A stretch of DNA of 64,000 nt from Limnomonas spitsbergensis (Eukaryota; Chlorophyta; Chlorophyceae; Chlamydomonadales), in assembly GCA_037349105.1 (NCBI GenBank), contig JAYJMM010000100.1, positions 2,257,001-2,321,000 of the forward strand, written 5' to 3'. The position numbers and the translations under genes are program-made. How positions within the stretch are numbered: position 1 is the stretch's first letter; each line of letters begins with the position of its first letter. Of the stretch, positions 58,001-61,717 are shown piece by piece. The notes below the pieces were generated by a model. It did no database searches. It was not told the origin of the DNA and saw nothing but the letters and a program-made list of their open reading frames with translations.

Positions 58001-58536
58001 TGCTGGTGTCAAGAGCAATGCTGATTCCACCACTGTCATGCTGGTGTCAAGAGCAATGCTGATGCCACCACTGCCATGCTGGGGCCACGGCCCATGCTGG
58101 CTAAGAGACATGATGGGGCCACCACAGTGATGCTGGTGTCAAGAGCAATGCTGATGCTATCCCTGTCATCCTGGGGCCACAGCCCAGGCTGACTAAGAGA
58201 CATGTTGGTGACACCTTCACATCGCGGTGCTGATCGCAATGCTGATGCCATCACTTTCAGGCTGGTGCCACGGCCCCTGCTGGCCAAGAGATGTGCTGGA
58301 TGTTTTTGTCATGAGCCATGCTGGATAGGCGTGGACAATCTCATAATGCATGCTGAGTCGTTGCCCTAAGCCACGCCAGTGCCATGCTGGTGTCATCAGC
58401 CATGCTGGTTGCATGCTGTTGCCATGGGCAACGTCACTCACGGTCCTCTCCTGGATCTTGCAGCTCCATTGCCGAGTACGCGTGACGCCTCTTTGGCGAC
58501 ACTTGGCTTCTCAGCAACATTGAGCACCCTCGGCAT
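19081..58536 (-). CDS. TOP3A: DNA topoisomerase 3-alpha, 23 exons, 960 aa
   Basis: Type IA topoisomerase that passes single strands and dissolves recombination intermediates with a RecQ helicase and RMI1. Exons (minus): 58536-58442, 56173-56091, 55441-55341, 53853-53749, 52369-52223, 49296-49240, 48555-48455, 45003-44769, 44360-44243, 43090-42990, 42425-42278, 41641-41522, 40232-40090, 34420-34305, 32422-32311, 31457-31395, 28305-28243, 27672-27365, 26899-26710, 24816-24611, 23479-23280, 20392-20341, 19099-19081. All introns are GT-AG and all phases agree. The protein starts [20 protein letters not shown]. Toprim residues are E9, D117, D119 and E121 ([10 protein letters not shown]). Nucleophile Y366 with R368 is in [20 protein letters not shown] is about 419-427; HGIGTDAT is 539-546. 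C4 zinc sites lie at C709, C712, C730, C736 and at C758, C761, C785/C791/C794. An RGG linker spans 803-937 and a CCHC knuckle is C944, C947, H952, C957. The start follows family homology. Exon 20's acceptor is the weakest call. Confidence 0.93.
19400..19527 (+). mobile_element. 5'-truncated LINE 3' end
   Basis: Pyrimidine-rich UTR then AGTTAGGCGCCCACGCGGCC and GAGCAGGGCCCAGAGGTGTT to GTCATTGAC. One of the best-preserved terminal modules. Lies in TOP3A intron 22, antisense to the gene. Decayed relatives sit at 19161-19289 and 19808-19845. Confidence 0.6.
19943..20170. repeat. 50-bp tandem repeat, about 4 units
   Basis: Units built from GCATGGGGGGATATGTTGC and GCATGGCGGGAAATACTG, in TOP3A intron 22. 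No stop codons in several frames, hence spurious ORFs. Confidence 0.9.
20341..20392 (-). CDS. TOP3A: TOP3A exon 22: most of the CCHC zinc knuckle
   Basis: Acceptor GGCACAG, then 52 bp encoding (G)[16 protein letters not shown], donor CCAG/GTGCGC. Supplies C944, C947 and H952. Ten or so decayed copies of this exon lie just upstream (20640-22250); this copy is the only one with standard CX2CX4H spacing and a phase that joins exons 21 and 23. Confidence 0.85.
20640..22250 (-). repeat. Array of about 10 decayed copies of TOP3A exon 22
   Basis: Units of 140-150 bp at about 20645, 20791, 20941, 21091, 21231, 21381, 21521, 21671, 21820 and 22095. On the minus strand each reads CCTGCAG (acceptor-like), a C/G run of variable length, then [12 protein letters not shown], a copy of the knuckle [10 protein letters not shown] with one residue inserted, then intron sequence. 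The G/C run (up to 24 bases) is the most variable part. All lie in intron 21. The 121-192-codon plus-strand ORFs here are antisense artefacts. Confidence 0.88.
22258..22849. other. A/G-rich intron sequence
   Basis: Purine-rich stretch (AGAAGAAG tracts at 22270-22420) in TOP3A intron 21, starting with telomere-like CCCTAAACCCTAAA words at 22258-22270. A Lys/Arg-rich 190-codon ORF on the plus strand is low-complexity and unconvincing. Confidence 0.4.
22850..23230 (+). repeat. Tandem units of LINE tail plus TOP3A exon 21 donor
   Basis: Four units (about 22850, 22968, 23086, 23161), the first two about 118 bp. Each carries the LINE terminal module (CGCGGCCAAGCCTTCTTGAG, AGCAGGGTCCAGAGGTGTAA) followed by GCGCCTACATCACCCCAGTG-type sequence. 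The second part matches the real exon 21 donor region (GCCTGCATCACCCCATTGCC at 23252-23271). So a LINE tail and the exon edge were amplified as one unit. Confidence 0.7.
23484..23856 (+). mobile_element. LINE fragment: ORF C-terminus and 3' UTR
   Basis: Plus-strand coding end [19 protein letters not shown] with stop at about 23550, parallel to RGRLGWDTLAFLEDLVDVVD at 2720-2780 (minus). It is followed by a pyrimidine-rich UTR and a decayed terminal module (TAGCCGGTCCCAGTGGTGTA at 23832-23851). Homology starts at the very edge of TOP3A exon 21, antisense to the gene. Confidence 0.6.
23880..24450. repeat. TTCAGGG/TTTAGGG-rich intron repeats
   Basis: Loose repeats of GGTTCAGGGTTCAGG, most regular at 24270-24410 where a roughly 60-bp unit (GGGTCCATGGTTCAGGGTTCA) occurs twice. 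Similar telomere-like words are scattered in most TOP3A introns. Confidence 0.6.
24860..25050. repeat. About 50-bp tandem repeat, four units
   Basis: GCACATGATCAAATATGCTT followed by AGGGTTTAGGGCAAAAC, repeated in TOP3A intron 19. Confidence 0.85.
25575..25645 (+). repeat. Dispersed repeat R1, copy 1
   Basis: CGCTCTGCCTGGCCCTTTCG, CAAAAGGCTGTGGGTGGTTG and a TTTGTAACAACAA end are shared with 44118-44190 (+) and, inverted, 51331-51392. All three lie in TOP3A introns. Probably a small non-autonomous element. Confidence 0.75.
25650..26640 (-). repeat. About 7 decayed copies of TOP3A exon 19 3' end
   Basis: Minus-strand units at about 26600, 26440, 26290, 26140, 26000, 25840 and 25670, spaced roughly 140-170 bp. 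Each carries a version of [20 protein letters not shown], the end of the second zinc site, followed by the donor-like ATCTCGGTGGGTGG and a GGATCTAGAAGATCT-rich intron piece. Examples are [19 protein letters not shown] and [16 protein letters not shown]. Located downstream of the exon, in intron 19. Confidence 0.88.
27020..27340 (-). repeat. Copy of TOP3A exon 18 3' end plus exon 19 5' end
   Basis: The minus strand carries [20 protein letters not shown], then an in-frame TAA, then GAPACLP, a copy of the first zinc site in exon 18. Further on is [13 protein letters not shown], a copy of [13 protein letters not shown] at the start of exon 19. One duplication therefore spanned the exon 18-intron 18-exon 19 junctions. 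The copy is dead (stop codon, lost Cys). Confidence 0.85.
27365..27672 (-). CDS. TOP3A: TOP3A exon 18: Gly-rich linker and first C4 zinc site
   Basis: 308 bp encoding [17 protein letters not shown], a roughly 40-residue Gly/Pro-rich stretch, then [19 protein letters not shown] and VECEGAPAC. The four cysteines (C709, C712, C730, C736) have the zinc-ribbon layout of topoisomerase 3-alpha. Acceptor GCTGCCAG, donor AGCAG/GTGAGA. Confidence 0.9.
27720..27930 (-). repeat. Two decayed copies of TOP3A exon 18 5' end
   Basis: Minus-strand [13 protein letters not shown] (about 27780-27730) and a more decayed [10 protein letters not shown] version (about 27905-27860), both in intron 17, upstream of the exon they copy. 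Confidence 0.75.
28440..28680 (-). repeat. Four short copies of TOP3A exon 17 acceptor edge
   Basis: CTCTCCAGTACCTGAAC at 28449 and variants near 28499, 28593 and 28660 copy the real exon edge CTCTCCAGTACCTGAAT at 28295-28311 (acceptor plus VLES codons). The rest of each unit is TTTAGGG-like intron repeat. Confidence 0.75.
28915..31170. repeat. 15-bp minisatellite GGCAKGCTACCTCAG, about 150 units
   Basis: Almost perfect 15-bp units differing mainly at one position (GGCATGC or GGCAGGC). In TOP3A intron 16. Because 15 is a multiple of 3, the frames stay open and give 781- and 868-codon repeat ORFs on the plus strand (ATSGQ and LPQGM type), which I reject as genes. On the transcribed strand every unit reads CTGAGGTAGC, a weak 5' splice-site lookalike. 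Confidence 0.97.
31500..31935 (-). repeat. Five decayed copies of TOP3A exon 16 5' end
   Basis: Exon 16 starts [15 protein letters not shown] (31457). Copies: [12 protein letters not shown] (about 31554), FRGKIKR (31650), FRGRIQQAI (31720), [12 protein letters not shown] (31830) and a form with a stop (31925). The nearest copy keeps the acceptor CCCGCAG. Divergence increases with distance from the exon. Confidence 0.88.
31985..32235 (-). repeat. Two copies of TOP3A exon 15 donor edge
   Basis: CTGCCTCAG/GTTGAAAC (about 32210) and CTGCCTCAG/GTTAAAAT (about 31998) copy the real exon end CTGCCTCAG/GTAAATC (32311), each with a following ATTGGGA/ATCGGGA-type intron stretch. Confidence 0.75.
32640..33880. 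repeat. Pyrimidine-rich array, CATACCCTCTCCATACCCAC type
   Basis: Units of about 31 bp (CATACCCTCTCCATACC then CACACCCTCCTTAC), switching at about 33300 to a CTCTATACCTACACC subtype and back. Strong strand asymmetry: C/T on plus, A/G on minus. TOP3A intron 14. The 449-codon plus-strand ORF is artefactual. Confidence 0.95.
33935..34190 (-). repeat. Three decayed copies of TOP3A exon 14 3' end
   Basis: Exon 14 ends [15 protein letters not shown]. Copies: a DHIQNQ-bearing stretch at 34184-34151, [15 protein letters not shown] at 34096-34050 and TIANHIQNQ at 33975-33941, separated by C-rich spacers, all downstream of the exon in intron 14. Confidence 0.85.
34455..35080. repeat. 20-bp minisatellite, CCATGCAGTACCATGCGGTG type
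   Basis: About 30 units of a 10+10 motif (CCATGCAGTA, CCATGCGGTG/CCATACAGTG), grading into the 59-bp array. TOP3A intron 13. Confidence 0.95.
35080..40017. repeat. 59-bp satellite-like array, about 84 units
   Basis: Near-identical 59-bp units made from CCATGCACATC, CATACCGTGCAATTGGCA, CCATGCACATCYATGCAGTT and CCATGCAATA. The main variant is C or T at the Y position, plus two single-base insertions (near 39281 and 39507). The unit visibly derives from the 10-bp CCATGCA words of the 20-bp array beside it. 59 mod 3 = 2 and no plus-strand frame of the unit has a stop, so three ORFs of 1,663-1,883 codons run through. On the minus strand a TAG appears at each T variant. TOP3A intron 13 (34421-40089). 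Confidence 0.98.
40330..40700 (-). repeat. About 4-5 decayed copies of TOP3A exon 13 5' edge
   Basis: The real edge is GGAAGTGCTCGCCTGACAGG at 40221-40240. Copies such as GGAAGTGTTCGCATGAAAGG and GTGTTCGTGTGGCAGGAGGC recur every 95-110 bp in intron 12, followed by GGGACAAGAGGGCATGAGCA. Confidence 0.8.
40745..40875. repeat. GAGCTG-rich simple repeat
   Basis: GGAGCTGGAGACAGAGCTGG-type sequence in TOP3A intron 12. Confidence 0.8.
40990..41450 (-). repeat. About 4 copies of TOP3A exon 12 donor edge
   Basis: The real edge is GCCTCACCTGCAACATCAGC, GTGACCGCGGTCTCG. Copies with TCTCACCTGCATCGCCTGTC, GTAACTCGAGAG or CTCACCTGCAACGCGTGCAG occur near 41025, 41135, 41265 and 41385, downstream of exon 12 in intron 12. 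Confidence 0.75.
41690..42015 (-). repeat. Three decayed copies of TOP3A exon 12 5' part
   Basis: The real exon starts [16 protein letters not shown] (41641). Copies: [16 protein letters not shown] (41760-41700), [16 protein letters not shown] (41884-41820) and [16 protein letters not shown] (42011-41950). Each keeps CTGCCAG/GTGAA-like acceptor sequence but lacks the second half of the exon and a donor. Intron 11. Confidence 0.92.
42470..42545. repeat. AGATTGTATC microsatellite
   Basis: Ten-base units of AGATTGTATC followed by AGATC repeats, in TOP3A intron 10. Confidence 0.9.
42546..42735 (-). repeat. Decayed copies of TOP3A exon 11 5' part
   Basis: GCGGCATCGTTTACCTAAAC...CACCATGGACTGCAG (42575-42617) copies the exon edge GCGCATCGTTCACCTGATCT...CACGATGGACTACAG (42397-42431). 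GATCCCAGCCAGCAGCTGCA at 42675 copies an internal part. Intron 10. Confidence 0.7.
42846..42935 (-). repeat. Decayed copy of the TOP3A catalytic-tyrosine exon
   Basis: The minus strand translates [20 protein letters not shown] then DLITPDMDL, a near full copy of exon 10 ([30 protein letters not shown]). Tyr is kept but the neighbouring Arg is Cys and Ser is Asp. No AG acceptor directly upstream and no GT donor at the end (GACCTGGATTTA), so it should not be spliced in. Confidence 0.9.
42990..43090 (-). CDS. TOP3A: TOP3A exon 10: active-site tyrosine
   Basis: 101 bp, acceptor CCTCCCAG, donor CTACAG/GTACAG. Encodes (G)[19 protein letters not shown] then [15 protein letters not shown]366 in ISYPRTET is the residue that attacks the DNA phosphodiester in type IA topoisomerases, and R368 its invariant partner. 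Selected over the copy at 42846-42935 because it has both splice sites and the right phases. Confidence 0.93.
43320..43560. repeat. About 57-bp C-rich repeat, four units
   Basis: TCCCCTGCCCTCTTACTCCC followed by CATGCC and a C run, in TOP3A intron 9. Confidence 0.9.
43565..43830 (-). repeat. Two copies of TOP3A exon 9 donor edge
   Basis: CAGCAGTCGCAGGCACTGCA (43593) and CGGTAGTCGCAAGTACTGCG (43787), each followed by TGCCCCTCT, copy the exon end CGGCAGTCGCAGGTACTGTG (44244-44263). Located downstream of exon 9 in intron 9. Confidence 0.78.
43830..44118. repeat. T/G-rich simple repeats
   Basis: CTTCGGCTTCTGGCTTCGGC and GTGTTTTGTCTGTTATTTTT-type words in TOP3A intron 9; part may belong to dispersed repeat R1 next to it. 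Confidence 0.5.
44118..44190 (+). repeat. Dispersed repeat R1, copy 2
   Basis: TTCGCTCTGCCTGGCCCTTT, CGCAAAAGGCTGTGGGTGGT and CAACTTTGTAACAACAAT; see 25575-25645 and 51331-51392. Confidence 0.75.
44580..44740. repeat. Short GGGTTGAGAGC/GGCTTTGGGG repeat
   Basis: Four loose units in TOP3A intron 8 (44361-44768), the only mid-gene intron without a clear exon-edge copy or large array. Confidence 0.6.
45125..47740. repeat. 22-bp minisatellite (44-bp dimer), about 119 monomers
   Basis: Monomers of the type GGTGGACCCAAAGGGTGGAA (+AG), alternating with GGTGGACCCAACAGGTACAA (+AT). Variants at AAAGG/AACAGG and TACAAA/TGAAAA/TGCAAA. TOP3A intron 7. The period of 22 cycles frames; no frame has stops, giving 944- and 908-codon Gly/Pro/Phe/Trp ORFs on the minus strand and Lys/Gly/Val ORFs on plus. 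None is a gene. Confidence 0.98.
47880..48440 (-). repeat. Four decayed copies of TOP3A exon 7 3' end
   Basis: Exon 7 ends [18 protein letters not shown]. Copies: [13 protein letters not shown] (about 48365), [16 protein letters not shown] (48250), [16 protein letters not shown] (48110) and a form with [13 protein letters not shown] (47940), each about 125 bp apart and followed by a GTGCGTG/GTATGTG-like donor. Intron 7. Confidence 0.9.
48660..49075. repeat. G-run and GT-rich repeat
   Basis: Units with AGTCCGTGTGTGTCCATGTG, long G runs (8-18 bases) and AGCTCAATGTGTGTGTGGGG. The G runs sit on the plus strand, i.e. C runs in the TOP3A transcript. High G-quadruplex potential in the DNA. Intron 6. 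Confidence 0.9.
49380..50540 (-). repeat. About 11 decayed copies of TOP3A exon 6 5' edge
   Basis: Exon 6 starts after TCAG with [11 protein letters not shown]. Units of 100-120 bp carry TTTCAGGAGACTGACTTACG ([12 protein letters not shown]) or a closer TCAGGAGATTGA form (49410, 50345). Six central units (about 49500-50040) are nearly identical to each other, so they expanded recently. Intron 5, upstream of the exon they copy. Confidence 0.92.
50680..51060. repeat. 20-bp repeat CTCATACCCAAAACTGTACC
   Basis: About 18 units, some with ATGAAACTGTA or GCACAAACTGTA variants, TOP3A intron 5. Confidence 0.92.
51250..52200 (-). repeat. About 7 decayed copies of TOP3A exon 5 3' end
   Basis: Exon 5 ends [20 protein letters not shown] (VRQ). 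Copies such as [19 protein letters not shown] (51255), [18 protein letters not shown] (51491) and [20 protein letters not shown] (51738), spaced 115-240 bp, most with CGCCAG/GTGGGGG donor-like ends. Intron 5, downstream of the exon. Confidence 0.92.
51331..51392 (-). repeat. Dispersed repeat R1, copy 3 (inverted)
   Basis: TTGTTACTAAGTTGACGCAA, CCGCCCAAAGCCTTTTCTGA and AAGGGCCAGGCAGAG: reverse complement of the copies at 25575 and 44118. Confidence 0.72.
52430..53390 (-). repeat. Decayed copies of TOP3A exon 5 5' part
   Basis: Exon 5 starts [20 protein letters not shown]. Five full-edge copies (about 52810, 52945, 53080, 53225, 53335) read [20 protein letters not shown] or close, each with a TCAG acceptor. 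52430-52740 adds four 94-bp units containing only GGGCAGAGCGCTGAAG. Intron 4, upstream of exon 5. Confidence 0.92.
53385..53745 (-). repeat. Four decayed copies of the TOP3A Toprim DxD exon
   Basis: Exon 4 ends [18 protein letters not shown]. Copies in order away from it: [54 protein letters not shown] and [13 protein letters not shown]. Units are about 80-90 bp and divergence rises with distance. Intron 4, downstream of the exon. Confidence 0.93.
53930..53995 (-). repeat. One copy of TOP3A exon 4 5' part
   Basis: The minus strand reads [14 protein letters not shown], a copy of [14 protein letters not shown], in intron 3 upstream of exon 4. Confidence 0.8.
54490..55310 (-). repeat. Minisatellite grown from TOP3A exon 3 donor edge
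   Basis: About 24 units of 24-27 bp, GGCACGCTGGGTACACACTT then GGGGTTT. The core matches the exon 3 end and its donor (CTCACGCTGGGCACAAACTTG at 55336-55356; KFVPS/GTGAG). Two larger copies near 55060-55130 and 55200-55260 include about 60 bp of exon ([19 protein letters not shown]) and GGTCAAGCTAGATATCACAT flank. Intron 3. Confidence 0.92.
55480..55502. repeat. G homopolymer tract
   Basis: A run of about 23 G on plus, in TOP3A intron 2, 40 bp upstream of the exon 3 acceptor (C run in the transcript, so it may act as the pyrimidine tract). Confidence 0.8.
56290..57030 (-). repeat. Copies of TOP3A exon 1 donor edge and flank
   Basis: The real edge is ACTCACGGTCCTCTCCTGGA (58436-58455). Copies: ACTCTCCGTCCTCTCCTGTA (56440), ACTCACTGTCCTCTCCTGGG (56685), ACTCACTGTCCCCTCGTGGA (56979) and others. 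A 150-bp tandem pair (TCAAAGAGGACTCGGACATC at 56377 and 56519) is also present. Intron 1. Confidence 0.78.
57100..58430. repeat. About 44-bp repeat, GCCATGCTGGTGTCAAGAGC type
   Basis: Units combine GCCATGCTGGTGTCAAGAGC, CATGCTGATGCCACCACTGT and GGGGCCACAGCCCATGCTGG (with CTAAGAGACATG). Fills the rest of TOP3A intron 1 up to the exon 1 donor. Confidence 0.92.
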
Positions 58537-59181
58537 CGCAGGGGATATTCAGCAGGACGCCTATTACGTCGAACGCATCGTGTCTTCAGCTACATATCAG
58601 CGATATGGCATGCATATGTTGCTGCTTCGGAACCGAGTGCGGACGCGAGCTATATTTCTGGCAGCGGCCGCAGCAGTTTTCAAAATTTCTTAGATCTGAA
58701 TCCGCGGGGAGATCTGGAGGGCTTCGGCGGGTGAGGCTATGTGGCCGTAAGGCAGCCATCTTCTCCCCAACCAATCACAGTGCAAAGGCCTAGCGTTATG
58801 AATTAGAAAGTTTTACCTAGTAGTCGGGGCTGCGATCCCATCATGTCCCATTTATGATCTGGGGCCGAGCGAGGCAGCGCTCTTCGATATTTTGCGTGTG
58901 CGGGTTTCCACCATAAGCATGGCAATCGATCCCATGTCACCAGTAGCTTCTGGTGTTTGGGACTAAGCTATGAACGTGTATGGGCACCATCACTAGATGT
59001 ATGATGAAAAAACAGCAGCTCGAATTCCTAGGAGATGTATGCCCTACTAATACATGGAAATGATGGCGGTGCCTATGGCGCCGGCAGGTTCACAACTTTC
59101 CAGCGTGCTCATCCAGCATGCCTTGAACACTCCCGTTGCAGCACTGCAGCAAAACCTCAAATGCAGCTTGGCTCGTGCGCA
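58537..59181. other. Putative TOP3A 5' flank
   Basis: Unique sequence between the TOP3A start codon (58536, minus) and the ORF ending at 59182. It should contain the TOP3A promoter and 5' UTR. No convincing TATA box; the short ORFs on both strands look random. Confidence 0.35.
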
Positions 59182-59562
59182 TCAGCTCACAGCAAATAAC
59201 CCTTCATACACATCAAGCATGGCCTTGAGCATGGCATCTGGCGTGCAAGTTGTGGCCGGCAAGGCCTGCATCCCTCCCACTGGATGCAACCTCTCCACCG
59301 TCACCGTGTCCAGGCTCCGAAGCTCAGCCACCGCGCTGGACTGCGACCGAGCAGCCGCGGAGCTGCTGCTGCTGCTGCTACCGCTCCAAGGCTGGGCATA
59401 GTCCCGCCTCGGCGTCAGGATGGTGCTGCTATGCACTGGCTGTCGGGTGCTGGCCATCCAGCCGGCCGATGCCAGAGGCGCCTTGCTGACGGAACCTGCG
59501 GTCCCTGTGAGGTCCCTGACCGCAGATCCACAGCCGTAGCGCTGGAGTTGGCAGACCATCAC
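59182..59562 (-). CDS. Possible ORF, 126 codons, unknown
   Basis: Uninterrupted minus-strand frame starting MMVCQLQRYG, with a Ser run (about residues 69-75) and ending CTPDAMLKAMLDVYEGLFAV(S). GC-rich third positions are coding-like. It begins only 32 bp after the stop of the gene at 59594, so it could instead be that gene's 3' UTR. A possible GT donor (GCTGTGAGC) overlaps the last codons, so it may be an exon rather than a whole gene. No family recognised. Confidence 0.35.
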   Translation of the reverse strand: MMVCQLQRYGCGSAVRDLTGTAGSVSKAPLASAGWMASTRQPVHSSTILTPRRDYAQPWSGSSSSSSSAAARSQSSAVAELRSLDTVTVERLHPVGGMQALPATTCTPDAMLKAMLDVYEGLFAVS

Positions 59563-59593
59563 GTCATATCTTTACAATTTTAAAACTGTGCTT

Positions 59594-61276
59594 TCAGCGG
59601 CGTAACTTTTTCCCAGGGGCTGCCTTGCCGTTTGACGCCGCTGCCCTCTTGTTGCTAGCGGGAGGTGCCTTCTCCTCTTCCTCCACCTCCTCTTCTTCCT
59701 CGTCTTCCTCCTGACCCTCCTCCTCCTCCTCCGCAGACACATCGCAGTCATCCCCCTCCTCCTCCTCCTCCCCGCCAGCGGGCCGTCCTGCTGCGTGCAG
59801 CTCCGTTATCTCGGCTTTGAGGCTGTCCAGCAAAAAGCTGTCGAGGGGCAGGGCCTGCATGTGCTCTGCGCACAGCGCACTCCGGCTGAGCAGCCGGTAC
59901 ATCGCTGCCTCACATGCCAGCTGGGCCTGCACCTCCCCCGCAGTCTTCAGCCTGACAAGTATGAGGAGAGGGGGCAGGGGGCAGGGGGCAGGGAGCATGT
60001 TGGGCAATGGGCAGGTAGTGTGGGTACATTGCACTCTACCAAAGTATCAGTATATTGCAGCCTCACATGACAGCTGCGCCTCCCCCGCACTCTCTAGCCT
60101 GACAAGAATGCGGAGAGGGGACAGGGGGGGAATAGGAGTGTGGGGCATGTGCTTGTGCCCCACACTCTGTGCAAAGTAAAATCTGCCAAAGCGTAGGACG
60201 GAGAGGAGCGGGAAGTAATGGGTGAGGGCGAGGCTGTGGGGCAGAAGGCAGCTGAGGCACTAGGCGGCAGTCTCTGAGGGGCAGTCGAGGCGCTGGGAGG
60301 CAGGCCGAGAGGCAGGCCCTCAGGGGCAGGCGAGGCACTGGGTGGGGGGCAGGCCCTGAGGGGCAGTCGAAAGCTGGGGGACAGGCCGAGGGGCAGGCCC
60401 TCAGGGGCAGTCGAGGCACTGGGTGGGGGGCAGGCCCTGAGGGGCAGTCAAGGCAATGGGTGGGAGGCAGGCCTTGAGGGGCAGTCGAGGCACTGGGGAA
60501 AAGGGAAAATAAATGTGGGGGAGGGCAGCTAACACTCTTTAGCCTGAACAGAAGCGGGTCTGTGGGCAGGAGGCCATGGGCAGGGAGTGCAGGGGGAAGA
60601 AGTAACGGAGTGCTGAGAGGGCTGGAGACACAAGGAGGGCAGATATTGTTTTTCGTTATTTTGTACCGTCAGACCACCGTTGATGACAGGCTTCCCCACG
60701 GCCGCCAAAGGCCTGATTGGCTCCCGACCTGGACCAGCTTCTGGCTGGAGGCAGAAACAGCATACCGGGCACCATGTGGGGCACCACCAGGAGAACCCTT
60801 AGTTGCAAACAAGGGAAGCCTAATCAGTTTGAACATACAAAGTGACGAACACCTCTCTCCCCAGCCTCACCCCATGTCCACACCCTCCTCCCCTAGCTGC
60901 CCCCTTGATAATGTTGAAAACGTGGTCTACTTGCAGCATGATGTCGCCACAGTCACAGCCCCCCCCCCCCCTCTAACCTTGCCCATATCCCCCCTCCAGC
61001 CCTCCTTGCTGCATGTCGCCGCAGTCACATCCCCCCCATCCCACCTTGCCCATATCCCCCCTGCCTTGCTCCATGATGCTACACATACCCAGACCCCCTC
61101 CCACCCATGGCACCCTGTCCCCTCTACCCCTATCCCATCGCTCTTCCCATGCGCACCTTGATCATCCTGGTCAGGCTGTCCCCATGCTCCATCAGGCCAC
61201 ACACACCCTGCTCATCGATGTCCTTAATGACCTGAAGGAGCGCCTGCTCCAGAACCGATGTCGCTTTGGCGGCCAT
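59594..61276 (-). CDS. Hypothetical protein with acidic and basic tail
   Basis: The first exon 61276-61157 encodes 40 residues, MAAKATSVLEQALLQVIKDI then DEQGVCGLMEHGDSLTRMIK, preceded by an in-frame TGA 15 nt upstream and a good start context. The last exon 59951-59594 begins LKTAGEVQAQLACEAAMYRL, continues to MQALPLDSFLLDSL, then has a Glu/Asp tract of about 35 residues and the basic end GKAAPGKKLRR. Such acidic/basic tails are common in nuclear, chromatin-associated proteins; no domain is recognised. The two exons do not join in phase (0 versus 2), so at least one exon between them was missed. A TGTAA motif lies about 20 nt after the stop. Decayed copies of both exon edges lie in the intron. 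Confidence 0.6.
60055..60545 (-). repeat. Copies of the hypothetical gene's last-exon acceptor edge
   Basis: TGTCAG/GCTAGAGAGTGCGGGGGAGG (60107) and TTCAG/GCTAAAGAGTGTTAGC (60545) copy the real edge TGTCAG/GCTGAAGACTGCGGGG (59951). The first copy preserves GEAQLSCEAAIY. Between them is a 60-bp array of GGGGCAGTCGAGGCACTGGG units (60265-60500). Confidence 0.8.
60660..60840. other. Possible LINE-like scrap
   Basis: Unique sequence inside the hypothetical gene's intron. The minus strand gives PEAGPGREPIRPLAAVGKPV, loosely like RPVVATQQPAKG at 5524-5712. Weak. Confidence 0.2.
60930..61150 (-). repeat. Copies of the hypothetical gene's exon 1 donor edge
   Basis: Three units with TGGAGCAAGGCAGG, CATGCAGCAAGGAGGG and ATCATGCTGCAAG. 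They read SIMEQG, DMQQGG and DIMLQVDHVFNIIK, resembling GLMEHGDSLTRMIK, the end of exon 1. Confidence 0.6.
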
Positions 61277-61624
61277 TCCACGCTGTTGTTGTCACGGTTG
61301 GGGATGAGCGTGGAGTCAGGTCCTGCAGCCAGGATCGATCCGCGATCGCGGGAGTTAACTTCTTCGCCGTCTATTGATTTCATCAAGTGCAGAAATCTAT
61401 CGCTGGCTACCGCTGAGTTCAGAACTCATCTCGGACTTGAAAAAAGTGGCGCCAAACAACACTTACAGCTATAAGCACTGACAGATTGACACTAGCAGAA
61501 GGTTCTGGAAGCTGTCAGAGAAAATAGAAAGGAAACGAAGATGCAGATGAAACGCAAGTTCATTTGTCCATCCTTTCAAATGTGTGTTGACGTAACCGTG
61601 GAACTTAGTCAAGTACTGGTAACG

Positions 61625-61717
61625 GGCGATTCACACCTAACCTACTAAACCCCGGGGTTGGGTTTTTCCATCCCCACCCCCGGGGTTGGTTGCCAAAATG
61701 CTCTGGTGTGAATCGCC
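61625..61717. mobile_element. MITE-like element, perfect 13-bp inverted ends
   Basis: GGCGATTCACACC (61625-61637) and GGTGTGAATCGCC (61705-61717) are exact inverted repeats enclosing 67 bp that holds a direct repeat of CCCCGGGGTTGG. No clear target-site duplication was found. Confidence 0.55.
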
